Shown here piece after piece: positions 36,736 to 44,279 of a stretch of 64,000 nt of DNA. This stretch comes from JAPOXR01 sp963662395 (GTDB lineage: Bacteria; Pseudomonadota; Alphaproteobacteria; Rhodobacterales; Rhodobacteraceae), in the NCBI GenBank assembly GCA_963662395.1, contig OY759511.1, positions 1,178,001-1,242,000 of the forward strand. The letters run 5' to 3'. A program made the position numbers and the translations under genes. The notes below the pieces were generated by a model that saw only the letters and a list, made by a program, of their open reading frames with translations, did not search any database and was not told the origin of the DNA. The stretch's first letter is position 1, and every line of letters starts with the position of its first letter.

Positions 36736-37827
36736 ATGTTGAAATTCGGTCTCAACCAGCCTGTCAGGCGCAGGGAGGATGTGCGGTTCCTGACCGGCGC
36801 TGGCCACTACATTGACGACGACCCGCCTGCAGGTGCGTTGTTCGTGCAGTTTCTCTACTCGCCGATTGCCCATGGCCGGGTCATCTCGATCGACACCGAA
36901 GCCGCCCGGTCATCCGACGGCGTTCATGCCGTCCTGACCGCCGCCGACCTCGTTGCTGGCGGCATGCGCAACAGGATCACGGCGGGGATTCTCGAGCTTG
37001 CCAACGGAAGGATGGCTGCCAACCCGCCCCGGCCGGTCATGGCCGAAGACAGGGTACGGTTTGTTGGCGAAGCGGTGGCGATGGTGGTTGCCGATACCCT
37101 GAACCAGGCCCGGGACGCCGCCGAACTGATCGAGCTGGACATCGACGAGATCGAGCCGCACCTGTCGGTTGATGCCGGGGGCGAGAATATTCATCGCCAG
37201 GCACCCGGCAACCAGGCATTTGACTGGACCCGCGGCGATGAAGCGTTGGTCAATTCCCTCTTCTCCTCGGCACCGAACATCGTCTCGCTGCGGGTAGACG
37301 ATACACGCATCATCGCCAATCCCATCGAGCCGCGCGGATGTCATGCCGAGTGGATCGATGGGCGACTGCATTACGCCGTCAACAGCCAGGGTGTCTGGGC
37401 ACCGCGGGACGAGTTGAGCGAGGTCCTCGGGATCGGGAAATCCCGGATCCGGGTCGTCACCCCCGATGTCGGCGGCGGCTTTGGCATGAAGGCGTTCTGC
37501 TATCCCGAGAATTTCGCCGTTGCCCAGGCGGCGCGGATGCTCGGGCGACCATTGCGCTGGATGTCGACCCGCTCCGAGGCCATGCTGACCGACAATTCCG
37601 GCCGGGATCTGTATTCGCGTGTCGAGGGGGCCTTTGATGGCGAATACCGGTTCCTGGCCTACCGGGTTTCAACCAGGTGCAACCTGGGTGCGTATAATTC
37701 CTACTACGCCCAGTTCATCCAGACCGAACTGTCGGAAAAGGTCCTCACCGGGGTCTACGACATCCCGGAGGTGTTTTTTCGGGTCCGGGGTTTCTACACC
37801 AACACACGCACCTTCGGTTCTAACTAA
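36736..37827 (+). CDS. Molybdenum hydroxylase large subunit (CoxL/XdhB type), truncated at its 3' end
   Basis: 363 residues of a family normally near 770. The start MLKFGLNQPVRRREDVRFLTGAG leads into the aldehyde-oxidase a/b hammerhead (ALFVQFLYSPIAHGRVI) and the molybdopterin-binding part (NPIEPRGCHAEW, TPDVGGGFGMKAFCYPE, LRWMSTRSEAMLTDN). The reading ends GFYTNTRTFGSN and a stop, where relatives continue with AYRGAGRPE. The next bases carry an integrase gene, so integration of the island cut the gene. The product would lack most of the cofactor domain and should be non-functional. Small and medium subunits are not in the window. Confidence 0.88.
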   Translation: MLKFGLNQPVRRREDVRFLTGAGHYIDDDPPAGALFVQFLYSPIAHGRVISIDTEAARSSDGVHAVLTAADLVAGGMRNRITAGILELANGRMAANPPRPVMAEDRVRFVGEAVAMVVADTLNQARDAAELIELDIDEIEPHLSVDAGGENIHRQAPGNQAFDWTRGDEALVNSLFSSAPNIVSLRVDDTRIIANPIEPRGCHAEWIDGRLHYAVNSQGVWAPRDELSEVLGIGKSRIRVVTPDVGGGFGMKAFCYPENFAVAQAARMLGRPLRWMSTRSEAMLTDNSGRDLYSRVEGAFDGEYRFLAYRVSTRCNLGAYNSYYAQFIQTELSEKVLTGVYDIPEVFFRVRGFYTNTRTFGSN

Positions 37828-37830
37828 TTG
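37800..37830. mobile_element. Left boundary of the integrated island (attL region)
   Basis: Similarity to molybdenum hydroxylases stops at about 37816 (TTCGGT, encoding FG). After that the DNA turns AT-rich and a tyrosine recombinase gene starts about 100 bp later. The other end (attR) is not in the window, so the core repeat cannot be defined. Confidence 0.6.
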
Positions 37831-37923
37831 ATATAGCGTCTCTTTTTCTTCCTAAACCCGAAGATGCGGCAGGCATTCCGGTCCGGTTTTCCCGCATCTG
37901 CAACTGGATGCAGGGAGAATACC

Positions 37924-39054
37924 ATGGCGACAGTAAGGCTGACAGATGCACGAATCAAGGCTCTCAAGCCAGCGACGGCGGCGCGGGATTTCCGCGACTC
38001 GGCCCTGAAGGGCTTCGGCGTCAGGATCATGCCCTCGGGAAGGAAGCGGTTCTTCATTCACACGCAGCATCACGGCAGGCGTATCTGGAAGATCATCGGT
38101 AATCCGGAACAGGTGGACGTGAAGAAGGCGCGCGAGACGGCACGGGCCGACCTTGCCGCCGTCCGAAAGGGCCAGCCAGCCACTGTCTCGCCCGGGGAGA
38201 CCCTGTTCGAGGTGGTCGCCGAGGACATGTTCCGTCGCTATTCCCGGCATTGGAAGCCGTCCACATGCAAGATCAACGGGTACTATCTGCGCAACCAGAT
38301 ACTGCCTTGGTTCGGGGACATGCAGATCGCCGACATCACCGGCAAGGATGTGCAGGACTGGCATGCCTCCCTGCACGCCACCCCTGTCGCCGCCGATCGC
38401 TCGGCACCAGTCTTGTCCGTGATCATGGCCCAGGCCGAGCTCCATGGCTACCGTCCCGAAAACACCAACCCGTGCGCGGGCATCAGGCGCTACCGGCGAG
38501 GCGGGCGCGAGCGTTTCCTCTCGGCGGCCGAGTTGCGGCGGCTCGGCGGCATTCTCGAATGCCATGGAACGGATCGCCCCGTGCCTGTGGCCATCATCAG
38601 GCTGCTCCTCCTGACCGGCTGCCGGCATGGCGAGATTCGGACCCTCCAGTGGCGGGACTACCGTGACGGGCATCTGCATCTTCGTGACAGCAAGACCGGA
38701 CCGCGCACCGTGTGGTTGTCATCACCGGCCCGGGAGGTGTTGGCCGGGCTGCCGGGAACATCCCGCTGGGTATTTCCATCATCCCGTGCCGACAAGGCGG
38801 TGTCGGCGGGGATGGTCCAGAAATTCTGGCAGCGCCTGCGGAGGGCGGCGGAGCTCGATGACGTCCGGCTGCATGATGCCCGTCATACCTATGCCAGCAT
38901 CGCCATCATGGCCGGCGAGACCGTTCCCATTGTCGGCCGCCTGTTGGGTCACAACGATACCGCCACCACCCTCAAATACACGCATCTTGCCGGGGAAGTG
39001 ATGCGCGATGCGGCGGATGCCATGGGCGGCGTGCTCGGAGGGGCAGACTCATGA
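37924..39054 (+). CDS. Tyrosine recombinase/integrase (first of two)
   Basis: A 376-residue phage-type integrase. The N-terminal arm-binding DUF4102 domain reads VRLTDARIKALKPATAARDF; a core-binding domain follows. The catalytic residues are seen as Arg in LLTGCRHGEIRTLQW, HDARHTYASIAI, GRLLGHNDTATTLKYTH with His and the nucleophile Tyr. The start at 37924 follows CAGGGAGA. Its stop overlaps the second integrase start by 4 bp. It lies just inside the island edge, the usual place for the integrating enzyme. Confidence 0.93.
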   Translation: MATVRLTDARIKALKPATAARDFRDSALKGFGVRIMPSGRKRFFIHTQHHGRRIWKIIGNPEQVDVKKARETARADLAAVRKGQPATVSPGETLFEVVAEDMFRRYSRHWKPSTCKINGYYLRNQILPWFGDMQIADITGKDVQDWHASLHATPVAADRSAPVLSVIMAQAELHGYRPENTNPCAGIRRYRRGGRERFLSAAELRRLGGILECHGTDRPVPVAIIRLLLLTGCRHGEIRTLQWRDYRDGHLHLRDSKTGPRTVWLSSPAREVLAGLPGTSRWVFPSSRADKAVSAGMVQKFWQRLRRAAELDDVRLHDARHTYASIAIMAGETVPIVGRLLGHNDTATTLKYTHLAGEVMRDAADAMGGVLGGADS

Positions 39055-40175
39055 ACAGGATGCGCCTGACCGATGCCGGCATTCGCCGGTTGAAGCCGGA
39101 TGCCCGCGAATACACTGTCGGCGATACCCGGGTTCCGTCATTGCATGTCCGGGTCTACCCGTCCGGCGGGCGGAGCTTCGTCTGCCATTTCGGGTCATGG
39201 AAGCAGTCGCTGGCCCCGGCCAAGCTCATGAAAGTTGCTGAAGCACGGCAGCGATGCTTGAGGTTGGAGTCTGACGGCAGGGACCGGCGAGCCGCGGCGC
39301 CGGTGTTCGCCGAGTTTGTCATCGGAGAATGGCGCGACTCCTGGGGGCCACGCTGCAAGCCCTCGACGATTCGAGGTCGGGACAAGATCCTGAAGGGCCA
39401 ACTCTTGCCCGCTTTCGGAACTCGGCGCATGGACCGAATCGTGCCATCCGACATCCATCGCTGGTTCGACGACTACAGCCGAACATCACCCGGGGCTGCC
39501 AATCATGCATTGGGTGTGCTGCGCCAGATCTTCAATCATGCGGCCGGGCTCGAATACATTGCTGCCAACCCGGCGAGGGGCGTCAGGCCGAATCCGCGCC
39601 CGAAGCGCACGCGGTTTCTCTCGCGGAAGGAAATCGGCCGGTTGCACCAATGCCTTGACCGCCATGCAGCCGGTCGGCGGGGCTGGCAGGCGGACATCAT
39701 CCGCCTCTTGCTGCTGACCGGGTGCCGCAAGAACGAGATCGTTCGCCTCATGCGGTGGGAGGTGGATGTCGATCATCTGCGGCTCGAGGACAGCAAGACC
39801 GGCCCGCGAACGGTGTTTCTGAACCGGAGGGCGCAGGAGATCATCGAGGACCGGCTGGCCATGGCCTCAGGAGAATTCGTGTTTCCCTCTCCCATTGATC
39901 CTACCAGGCCGATCTCGGACGACCTGCCCCTCTGGTATGAGGTACGGCTTGAGGCCGGCATCGAGGATGTTCGCCTTCATGATCTGAGGCATACATACGC
40001 CAGTCAAGCCGTGATGCAGGGTGTTCCCCTGCCTGTCGTGGCACGGCTTCTGGGCCACAGCCAGGTGACCATGACGCTTCGCTATGCCCATGCCTGCGAC
40101 AAGGAGGTCGAGGCGGCCGCGGAACGGACCGGAGCGGCGATCTCGGGGTATCTCGGGTCCTCCCCCGTGTCGTGA
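39051..40175 (+). CDS. Tyrosine recombinase/integrase (second of two)
   Basis: A 374-residue integrase paralogous to the preceding one but clearly diverged. The arm-binding start is MRLTDAGIRRLKPDAREYTV. Catalytic motifs are LLTGCRKNEIVRLMRW, HDLRHTYASQAV and ARLLGHSQVTMTLRYAHA. It is translationally coupled to the first (ATGA overlap). Two coupled integrases suggest that both are needed, or that one handles excision; this is inference. It is convergent with the hsdM end, 105 bp away. Confidence 0.92.
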   Translation: MNRMRLTDAGIRRLKPDAREYTVGDTRVPSLHVRVYPSGGRSFVCHFGSWKQSLAPAKLMKVAEARQRCLRLESDGRDRRAAAPVFAEFVIGEWRDSWGPRCKPSTIRGRDKILKGQLLPAFGTRRMDRIVPSDIHRWFDDYSRTSPGAANHALGVLRQIFNHAAGLEYIAANPARGVRPNPRPKRTRFLSRKEIGRLHQCLDRHAAGRRGWQADIIRLLLLTGCRKNEIVRLMRWEVDVDHLRLEDSKTGPRTVFLNRRAQEIIEDRLAMASGEFVFPSPIDPTRPISDDLPLWYEVRLEAGIEDVRLHDLRHTYASQAVMQGVPLPVVARLLGHSQVTMTLRYAHACDKEVEAAAERTGAAISGYLGSSPVS

Positions 40176-40280
40176 GCCGGGCCCGACTTTGCCAATTTGG
40201 AAATCCACAAACATCTTCCTGCGACGACATCGGAGTCGGTGCTACCGGAAAGGGAGTGTCCCGCAGGGGATCGCTCGGTG

Positions 40281-41753
40281 CTATTGTCTGTGTATTGATT
40301 CGAAACTCTTCAACGCTGAGCGCAAATTCTCCACGATTTCTTCCACGAGGATGTTCGGCTCCGGCAGGTTATCCAAATCGGTCATTGATGTGTCCTTCAG
40401 CCAGAACAGGTCGAGGCTGGCCTTGTCGCGGCGTAGAAGTTCCTCGCGTGAGAAGGCGCGCCATCGGCCGTCGGGGGATTCCTCGCTCCAGGTTTCATGC
40501 CGGATATGGCGGTTTTCGGGATTGTAGCAAGCAACGAAATCTTCAAGGTGGGCAAATGTCAGCGGCTTCTGCCTGAGTGTGTGATGCACGTTTGTGCGGT
40601 AGTCGTAATACCAGATCTTCGACGTCTGCGGGTCGGGGCTGGCCGGACGGTTGTCGAAGAAGATGACATTCGCTTTGACGCCTTGAGCGTAGAAGATGCC
40701 CGTCGGCAGCCGCAGGATCGTGTGAAGGTCGGTGGTGTGCAGCAGTTTCCGGCGGACCGTCTCGCCAGCCCCGCCTTCGAACAGCACATTGTCGGGCACG
40801 ACGACGGCCGCGCGGCCGGTCGTCTTCAGCATGGCACGGATGTGCTGGACGAAATTCAGTTGCTTGTTCGATGTCGTCGCCCAGAAATCCTGCCGGTTGT
40901 AGGTCAGGTCGTCCGTCTCCTTCTCACCGTCGGCATTGGTGAAACTCATCGAACTCTTCTTGCCGAAGGGAGGATTGGCAAGAACGTAGTCAAATGTCTC
41001 CGAAGGAGCGGAGATCAGCGCGTCGGTGGATGAAATTGCTGTCTCACCGGTCATCTCTCCGATCCCGTGCAGAAACATATTCATAAGGCAGAGCCGACGC
41101 GTGCCTGCAACGATTTCGTTACCATGGAACGTAGCGTACTTCAGAAACGCCTTTTGGTCCCTGTCGAGCGCGTAGTTTCGTGGATCAGTCAGGAAGTCAT
41201 GGGCAGCAAGGAAGAACCCGCCTGTTCCGCAGGCCGGATCGGCAATTGTCTTACCCGGCTCAGGGCGAACGCACGCCACCATCGCGCGTATCAGGGCACG
41301 TGGCGTGAAATACTGGCCGGCACCCGACTTGGTATCTTCGGCATTCCGTTCCAGCAAGCCCTCGTAAATGTCGCCCTTGACATCCGCGCCCAGCGTTACC
41401 CATTTCGTGCCATCCACCATGTCGATCAGGCGGAACAGCTTGGCCGGGTCGGTGATCTTGTTCTGCGCCTTGGTGAAGATCTGGCCGAGCATGCCCTTCT
41501 GTTCACCCAGCTTTCGTAGCAGCATGACGTAATGCGCCTCAAGTTCAGCACCGCTCCTAGTGGTCAAGCTGGTCCAATCATAGCCTTCGGGGATGCCCAC
41601 ATCACGGTTGTATGGGGGCCTTGCGTATTCATCTGCCATCTTGAGAAAGATGAGGTAGGTCAACTGCTCAAGGTAGTCGCCATAGCCTACGCCATCGTCA
41701 CGCAGCGTCGTGCAGAAACTCCAGACCCTGGAGACGATTGTGGCGGTGTTCAT
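40281..41753 (-). CDS. hsdM: Type I restriction-modification DNA methyltransferase subunit
   Basis: A 490-residue N6-adenine methyltransferase subunit. The helical N-terminus is NTATIVSRVWSFCTTLRDDG, the SAM-binding part includes GQYFTPRALIRAMV and DPACGTGGFFLAAHDFL, and the catalytic motif IV is YVLANPPFGKKSSM. It needs HsdS for sequence recognition. The start at 41753 overlaps the DUF4917 stop by 4 bp. It is the last gene of the hsdR-hsdS-DUF4917-hsdM operon, an unusual order for type I systems. Confidence 0.95.
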   Translation of the reverse strand: MNTATIVSRVWSFCTTLRDDGVGYGDYLEQLTYLIFLKMADEYARPPYNRDVGIPEGYDWTSLTTRSGAELEAHYVMLLRKLGEQKGMLGQIFTKAQNKITDPAKLFRLIDMVDGTKWVTLGADVKGDIYEGLLERNAEDTKSGAGQYFTPRALIRAMVACVRPEPGKTIADPACGTGGFFLAAHDFLTDPRNYALDRDQKAFLKYATFHGNEIVAGTRRLCLMNMFLHGIGEMTGETAISSTDALISAPSETFDYVLANPPFGKKSSMSFTNADGEKETDDLTYNRQDFWATTSNKQLNFVQHIRAMLKTTGRAAVVVPDNVLFEGGAGETVRRKLLHTTDLHTILRLPTGIFYAQGVKANVIFFDNRPASPDPQTSKIWYYDYRTNVHHTLRQKPLTFAHLEDFVACYNPENRHIRHETWSEESPDGRWRAFSREELLRRDKASLDLFWLKDTSMTDLDNLPEPNILVEEIVENLRSALKSFESIHRQ

Positions 41754-42757
41754 TGGGTGTCCTCGCATTCGCCTGGCGGGCCATCCCAGACCTGTGCAGT
41801 TTCGGAGTCAAAGAAACTGTACGGAACTCTGTCTCCACCGAGTCTCTTGTATCTTGCCAGTTCGGCAGCCGTAGAACGGACGTTTTTCTTGGTCGGCTGG
41901 AAAATCCCAAAATAGACTTTCTTCGCCCTGGATCCGAAAATGGCATGGTAAATGTGAGCGTCGTTTTCATTCGCACTGTGACCGAAGACAAAGACAGCTT
42001 CAGATGTTTTTTGCAGGGTACGGTAGCAGTGGCGGAGGTATCCGACGGAATTTATCTTCCGCAACTTGGACTTTGAATCTCCCTCGGCGACGTACAGGGG
42101 CAGGCGCTTATTCTTGGCGATCTCGTGTGTGATAGTCGCCATGACTCCTGTCCCGTCGTTTAGTGCCTTGTAGACCTCGCCAATTCGACTTTGGAACAGG
42201 TGTAGTCCGCCATGAAGATTAAAGATTTGACAATGGGCGTGTTTGAGAAACGGACCAATGAAGCGTCTTGCATCGTCATAATCCCCTAGTCCAAAACCGT
42301 CTTTCAGTGGGCCCTCTTCCAAGTTGACCCAGTAAAGCAGCAGGTCATAGTTCAACGTAAAGACCTTGCTAAAGTGCTTCAGGAAGGCCGTGAGGTTTTC
42401 GTACTGAAACGTAAGAGTCCCATCTTCCTTATGAGGAGGATGGACCGAATTTACAGCGTTCACCAGTGCTTCCCGAACTGCCTGCGCGTCCTGTTCGAGT
42501 CGGTCTGCGTGAGCATTTTTACCGTAAGCCCGCCCGACAACGACTGCGCCTTCCAGAGCTTGAATCACTGCTTCAAAATCCACGGTGCTCAACATTTCAA
42601 ACAGCACCTTTTTCGGACAATCTTCCTCAAATTCGGCTGCCACAAGGAGGTTTGGATAGCTGAAGTATCGCGCTGAAAAGCCATTCCCGATCAGAAGGGC
42701 TCGGTCTTCGCCTTCCGTTTCTTTGATTGCATCCTGAAAGCTGATGATGTCAGGCAC
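41750..42757 (-). CDS. DUF4917 family protein embedded in the restriction operon
   Basis: A 335-residue protein I recognise as DUF4917. It reads ETEGEDRALLIGNGFSARYF near residue 12-32, with a nucleotide-fold look similar to SIR2-like proteins. KVFTLNYDLLLYWVN, CQIFNLHGGLHLFQ and EAVFVFGHSANENDAHIYHA have the spacing of SIR2-like NAD-binding cores (TLNYD, LHG, GxS). SIR2-like domains in defence systems cleave NAD. The start overlaps the hsdS stop by 8 bp and the end overlaps hsdM by 4 bp, so it is translated as part of the system. Its activity is unproven. Confidence 0.85.
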   Translation of the reverse strand: MPDIISFQDAIKETEGEDRALLIGNGFSARYFSYPNLLVAAEFEEDCPKKVLFEMLSTVDFEAVIQALEGAVVVGRAYGKNAHADRLEQDAQAVREALVNAVNSVHPPHKEDGTLTFQYENLTAFLKHFSKVFTLNYDLLLYWVNLEEGPLKDGFGLGDYDDARRFIGPFLKHAHCQIFNLHGGLHLFQSRIGEVYKALNDGTGVMATITHEIAKNKRLPLYVAEGDSKSKLRKINSVGYLRHCYRTLQKTSEAVFVFGHSANENDAHIYHAIFGSRAKKVYFGIFQPTKKNVRSTAAELARYKRLGGDRVPYSFFDSETAQVWDGPPGECEDTQ

Positions 42758-44279
42758 GGTCTGTCCTTCTTTTCTTCACCTTTGGCGCTCTCGAGCACTC
42801 AGCCTTGATCCGTTCCAGAAGGGCGGATGCGGGTTCGTCTGTGGGATCCCGGGGGACCAATTGGCCAGAAAAAGCCTTTTTGAGGATGGATTGGCGCAAG
42901 GCGTCGGCACGCGTGAGGGTGGTGTCGATTTCCGTGTCCAACATTTCGGCGGCCTCCATCTGCACTTCGAGAAGCCGAACGATTTCGGTCTGTTCGGCGA
43001 AGGAGCAGATGGGCACACTGAGTGCCTGCAACTCTCTTGCGCTGATATTGTTGACACCGCTAGTCGATTTGGCCTTGGCTTCGATCTGTGCACGAACATT
43101 CGGTTCAAGCATCAAGAAAACCAAGTATCTGGAGTGGAGTAATATGGGTATAGGACGAAGGCGAATGAGGTATCCGGCGAAGAGATAGTTTGTGTCTCGT
43201 TGTTCAACAATCGCTGGCTTTCCAACCATAGAAGGGCTTCCGTTCGACCGGATGGTTAGAACATCTCCTTCTTCGAGGGAATATTTCTCCGCTTCAACCT
43301 TATCGAAGTTGGCCGATTTCAATTCGGTTGGGTCAATACGGCCAGACCCGATGTTCGGAATCCTAAGCACTCCTGTAACACCGAGGCCATAGTCGCACTT
43401 CTTCGATGTGCCATAGGTCGGATCGACGATAGCCAAGCCAAGAGGTACAGTCGTCCACCCCAAGAATCCGTCGTCCGTGGTTTCGGCCGGAATTGCAAGC
43501 GGCCGTTTCGGTCTAGCGGGCCTTTTGCCCGTTTCACCACTTCTCCTCCATTCGGCAGCGGCTCGCTCCCAATCGTCGAGAGCGTTCTTGTACCGCCTCT
43601 CGCGTTCTTCTCTAATGCGGGCAAAGAGGGCATCCGGGCTTTCCAGCTTGTCGGGATTCCGCGCCCGCCAGTCAGCAGTAAGCCGACCTTCGAAGGCCGA
43701 TTTGAGGAGAGACTGACGGTAGAGCACAAGAGTTTTCTTTGCGGCCCGCAGGGTTTCGACTCCGCGGTCGATCTCGGTGAATAGTTCCTCAATCTTGTCG
43801 ACGATGCGGCGCTGTTCGTCAGTTGGTGGAAGTTCGAGCAACTGTGCCCTGACCTGTTCCTCCTTCACGGCCGGATAACTAACACCGTATTGTTCTCCAG
43901 TAAGCGCGCTTACAAAGTCGTGAGAGATACACTTGTAAAACAAGTACCTCGGTTCAACTCCTCTGGCGGCCCGAAGAACGGCGAAGCCGGTTGAGGCAAT
44001 CTCACCATCAAACGCCCGATCTACGGTCGCGATCTTTCGAAGATATGGCCGGACGGTTGAAAACAGAACGTCCCCTGAACGAATCTTCTGGCGTGCACGT
44101 GAGGGCGCTTCAGCTAGGGTCATGCGCTTCGGTGCCAAAATCCGATTTGATTTGCTGTCAATGCTCGAAATGTCGACATACCAAATCACTCGGTCTTCGT
44201 CGTGCTTTCCCGTTTTTTCGACAGGTCTAAGCACGTCTCCGATTTCGCACAGCATCCAACCTGCGGGTAATTCAATCAC
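42750..44279 (-). CDS. hsdS: Type I restriction-modification specificity subunit
   Basis: A 509-residue HsdS with two target-recognition domains and conserved helical spacers: ELPPTDEQRRIVDKIEELFT in the middle and PICSFAEQTEIVRLLEVQME near the C-terminus. It determines the bipartite methylation/restriction site. The sequence is more AT-rich than its neighbours in the second target-recognition domain, as usual for swapped domains. It overlaps hsdR and DUF4917 by a few bases at each end. Confidence 0.93.
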   Translation of the reverse strand: MIELPAGWMLCEIGDVLRPVEKTGKHDEDRVIWYVDISSIDSKSNRILAPKRMTLAEAPSRARQKIRSGDVLFSTVRPYLRKIATVDRAFDGEIASTGFAVLRAARGVEPRYLFYKCISHDFVSALTGEQYGVSYPAVKEEQVRAQLLELPPTDEQRRIVDKIEELFTEIDRGVETLRAAKKTLVLYRQSLLKSAFEGRLTADWRARNPDKLESPDALFARIREERERRYKNALDDWERAAAEWRRSGETGKRPARPKRPLAIPAETTDDGFLGWTTVPLGLAIVDPTYGTSKKCDYGLGVTGVLRIPNIGSGRIDPTELKSANFDKVEAEKYSLEEGDVLTIRSNGSPSMVGKPAIVEQRDTNYLFAGYLIRLRPIPILLHSRYLVFLMLEPNVRAQIEAKAKSTSGVNNISARELQALSVPICSFAEQTEIVRLLEVQMEAAEMLDTEIDTTLTRADALRQSILKKAFSGQLVPRDPTDEPASALLERIKAECSRAPKVKKRRTDRA

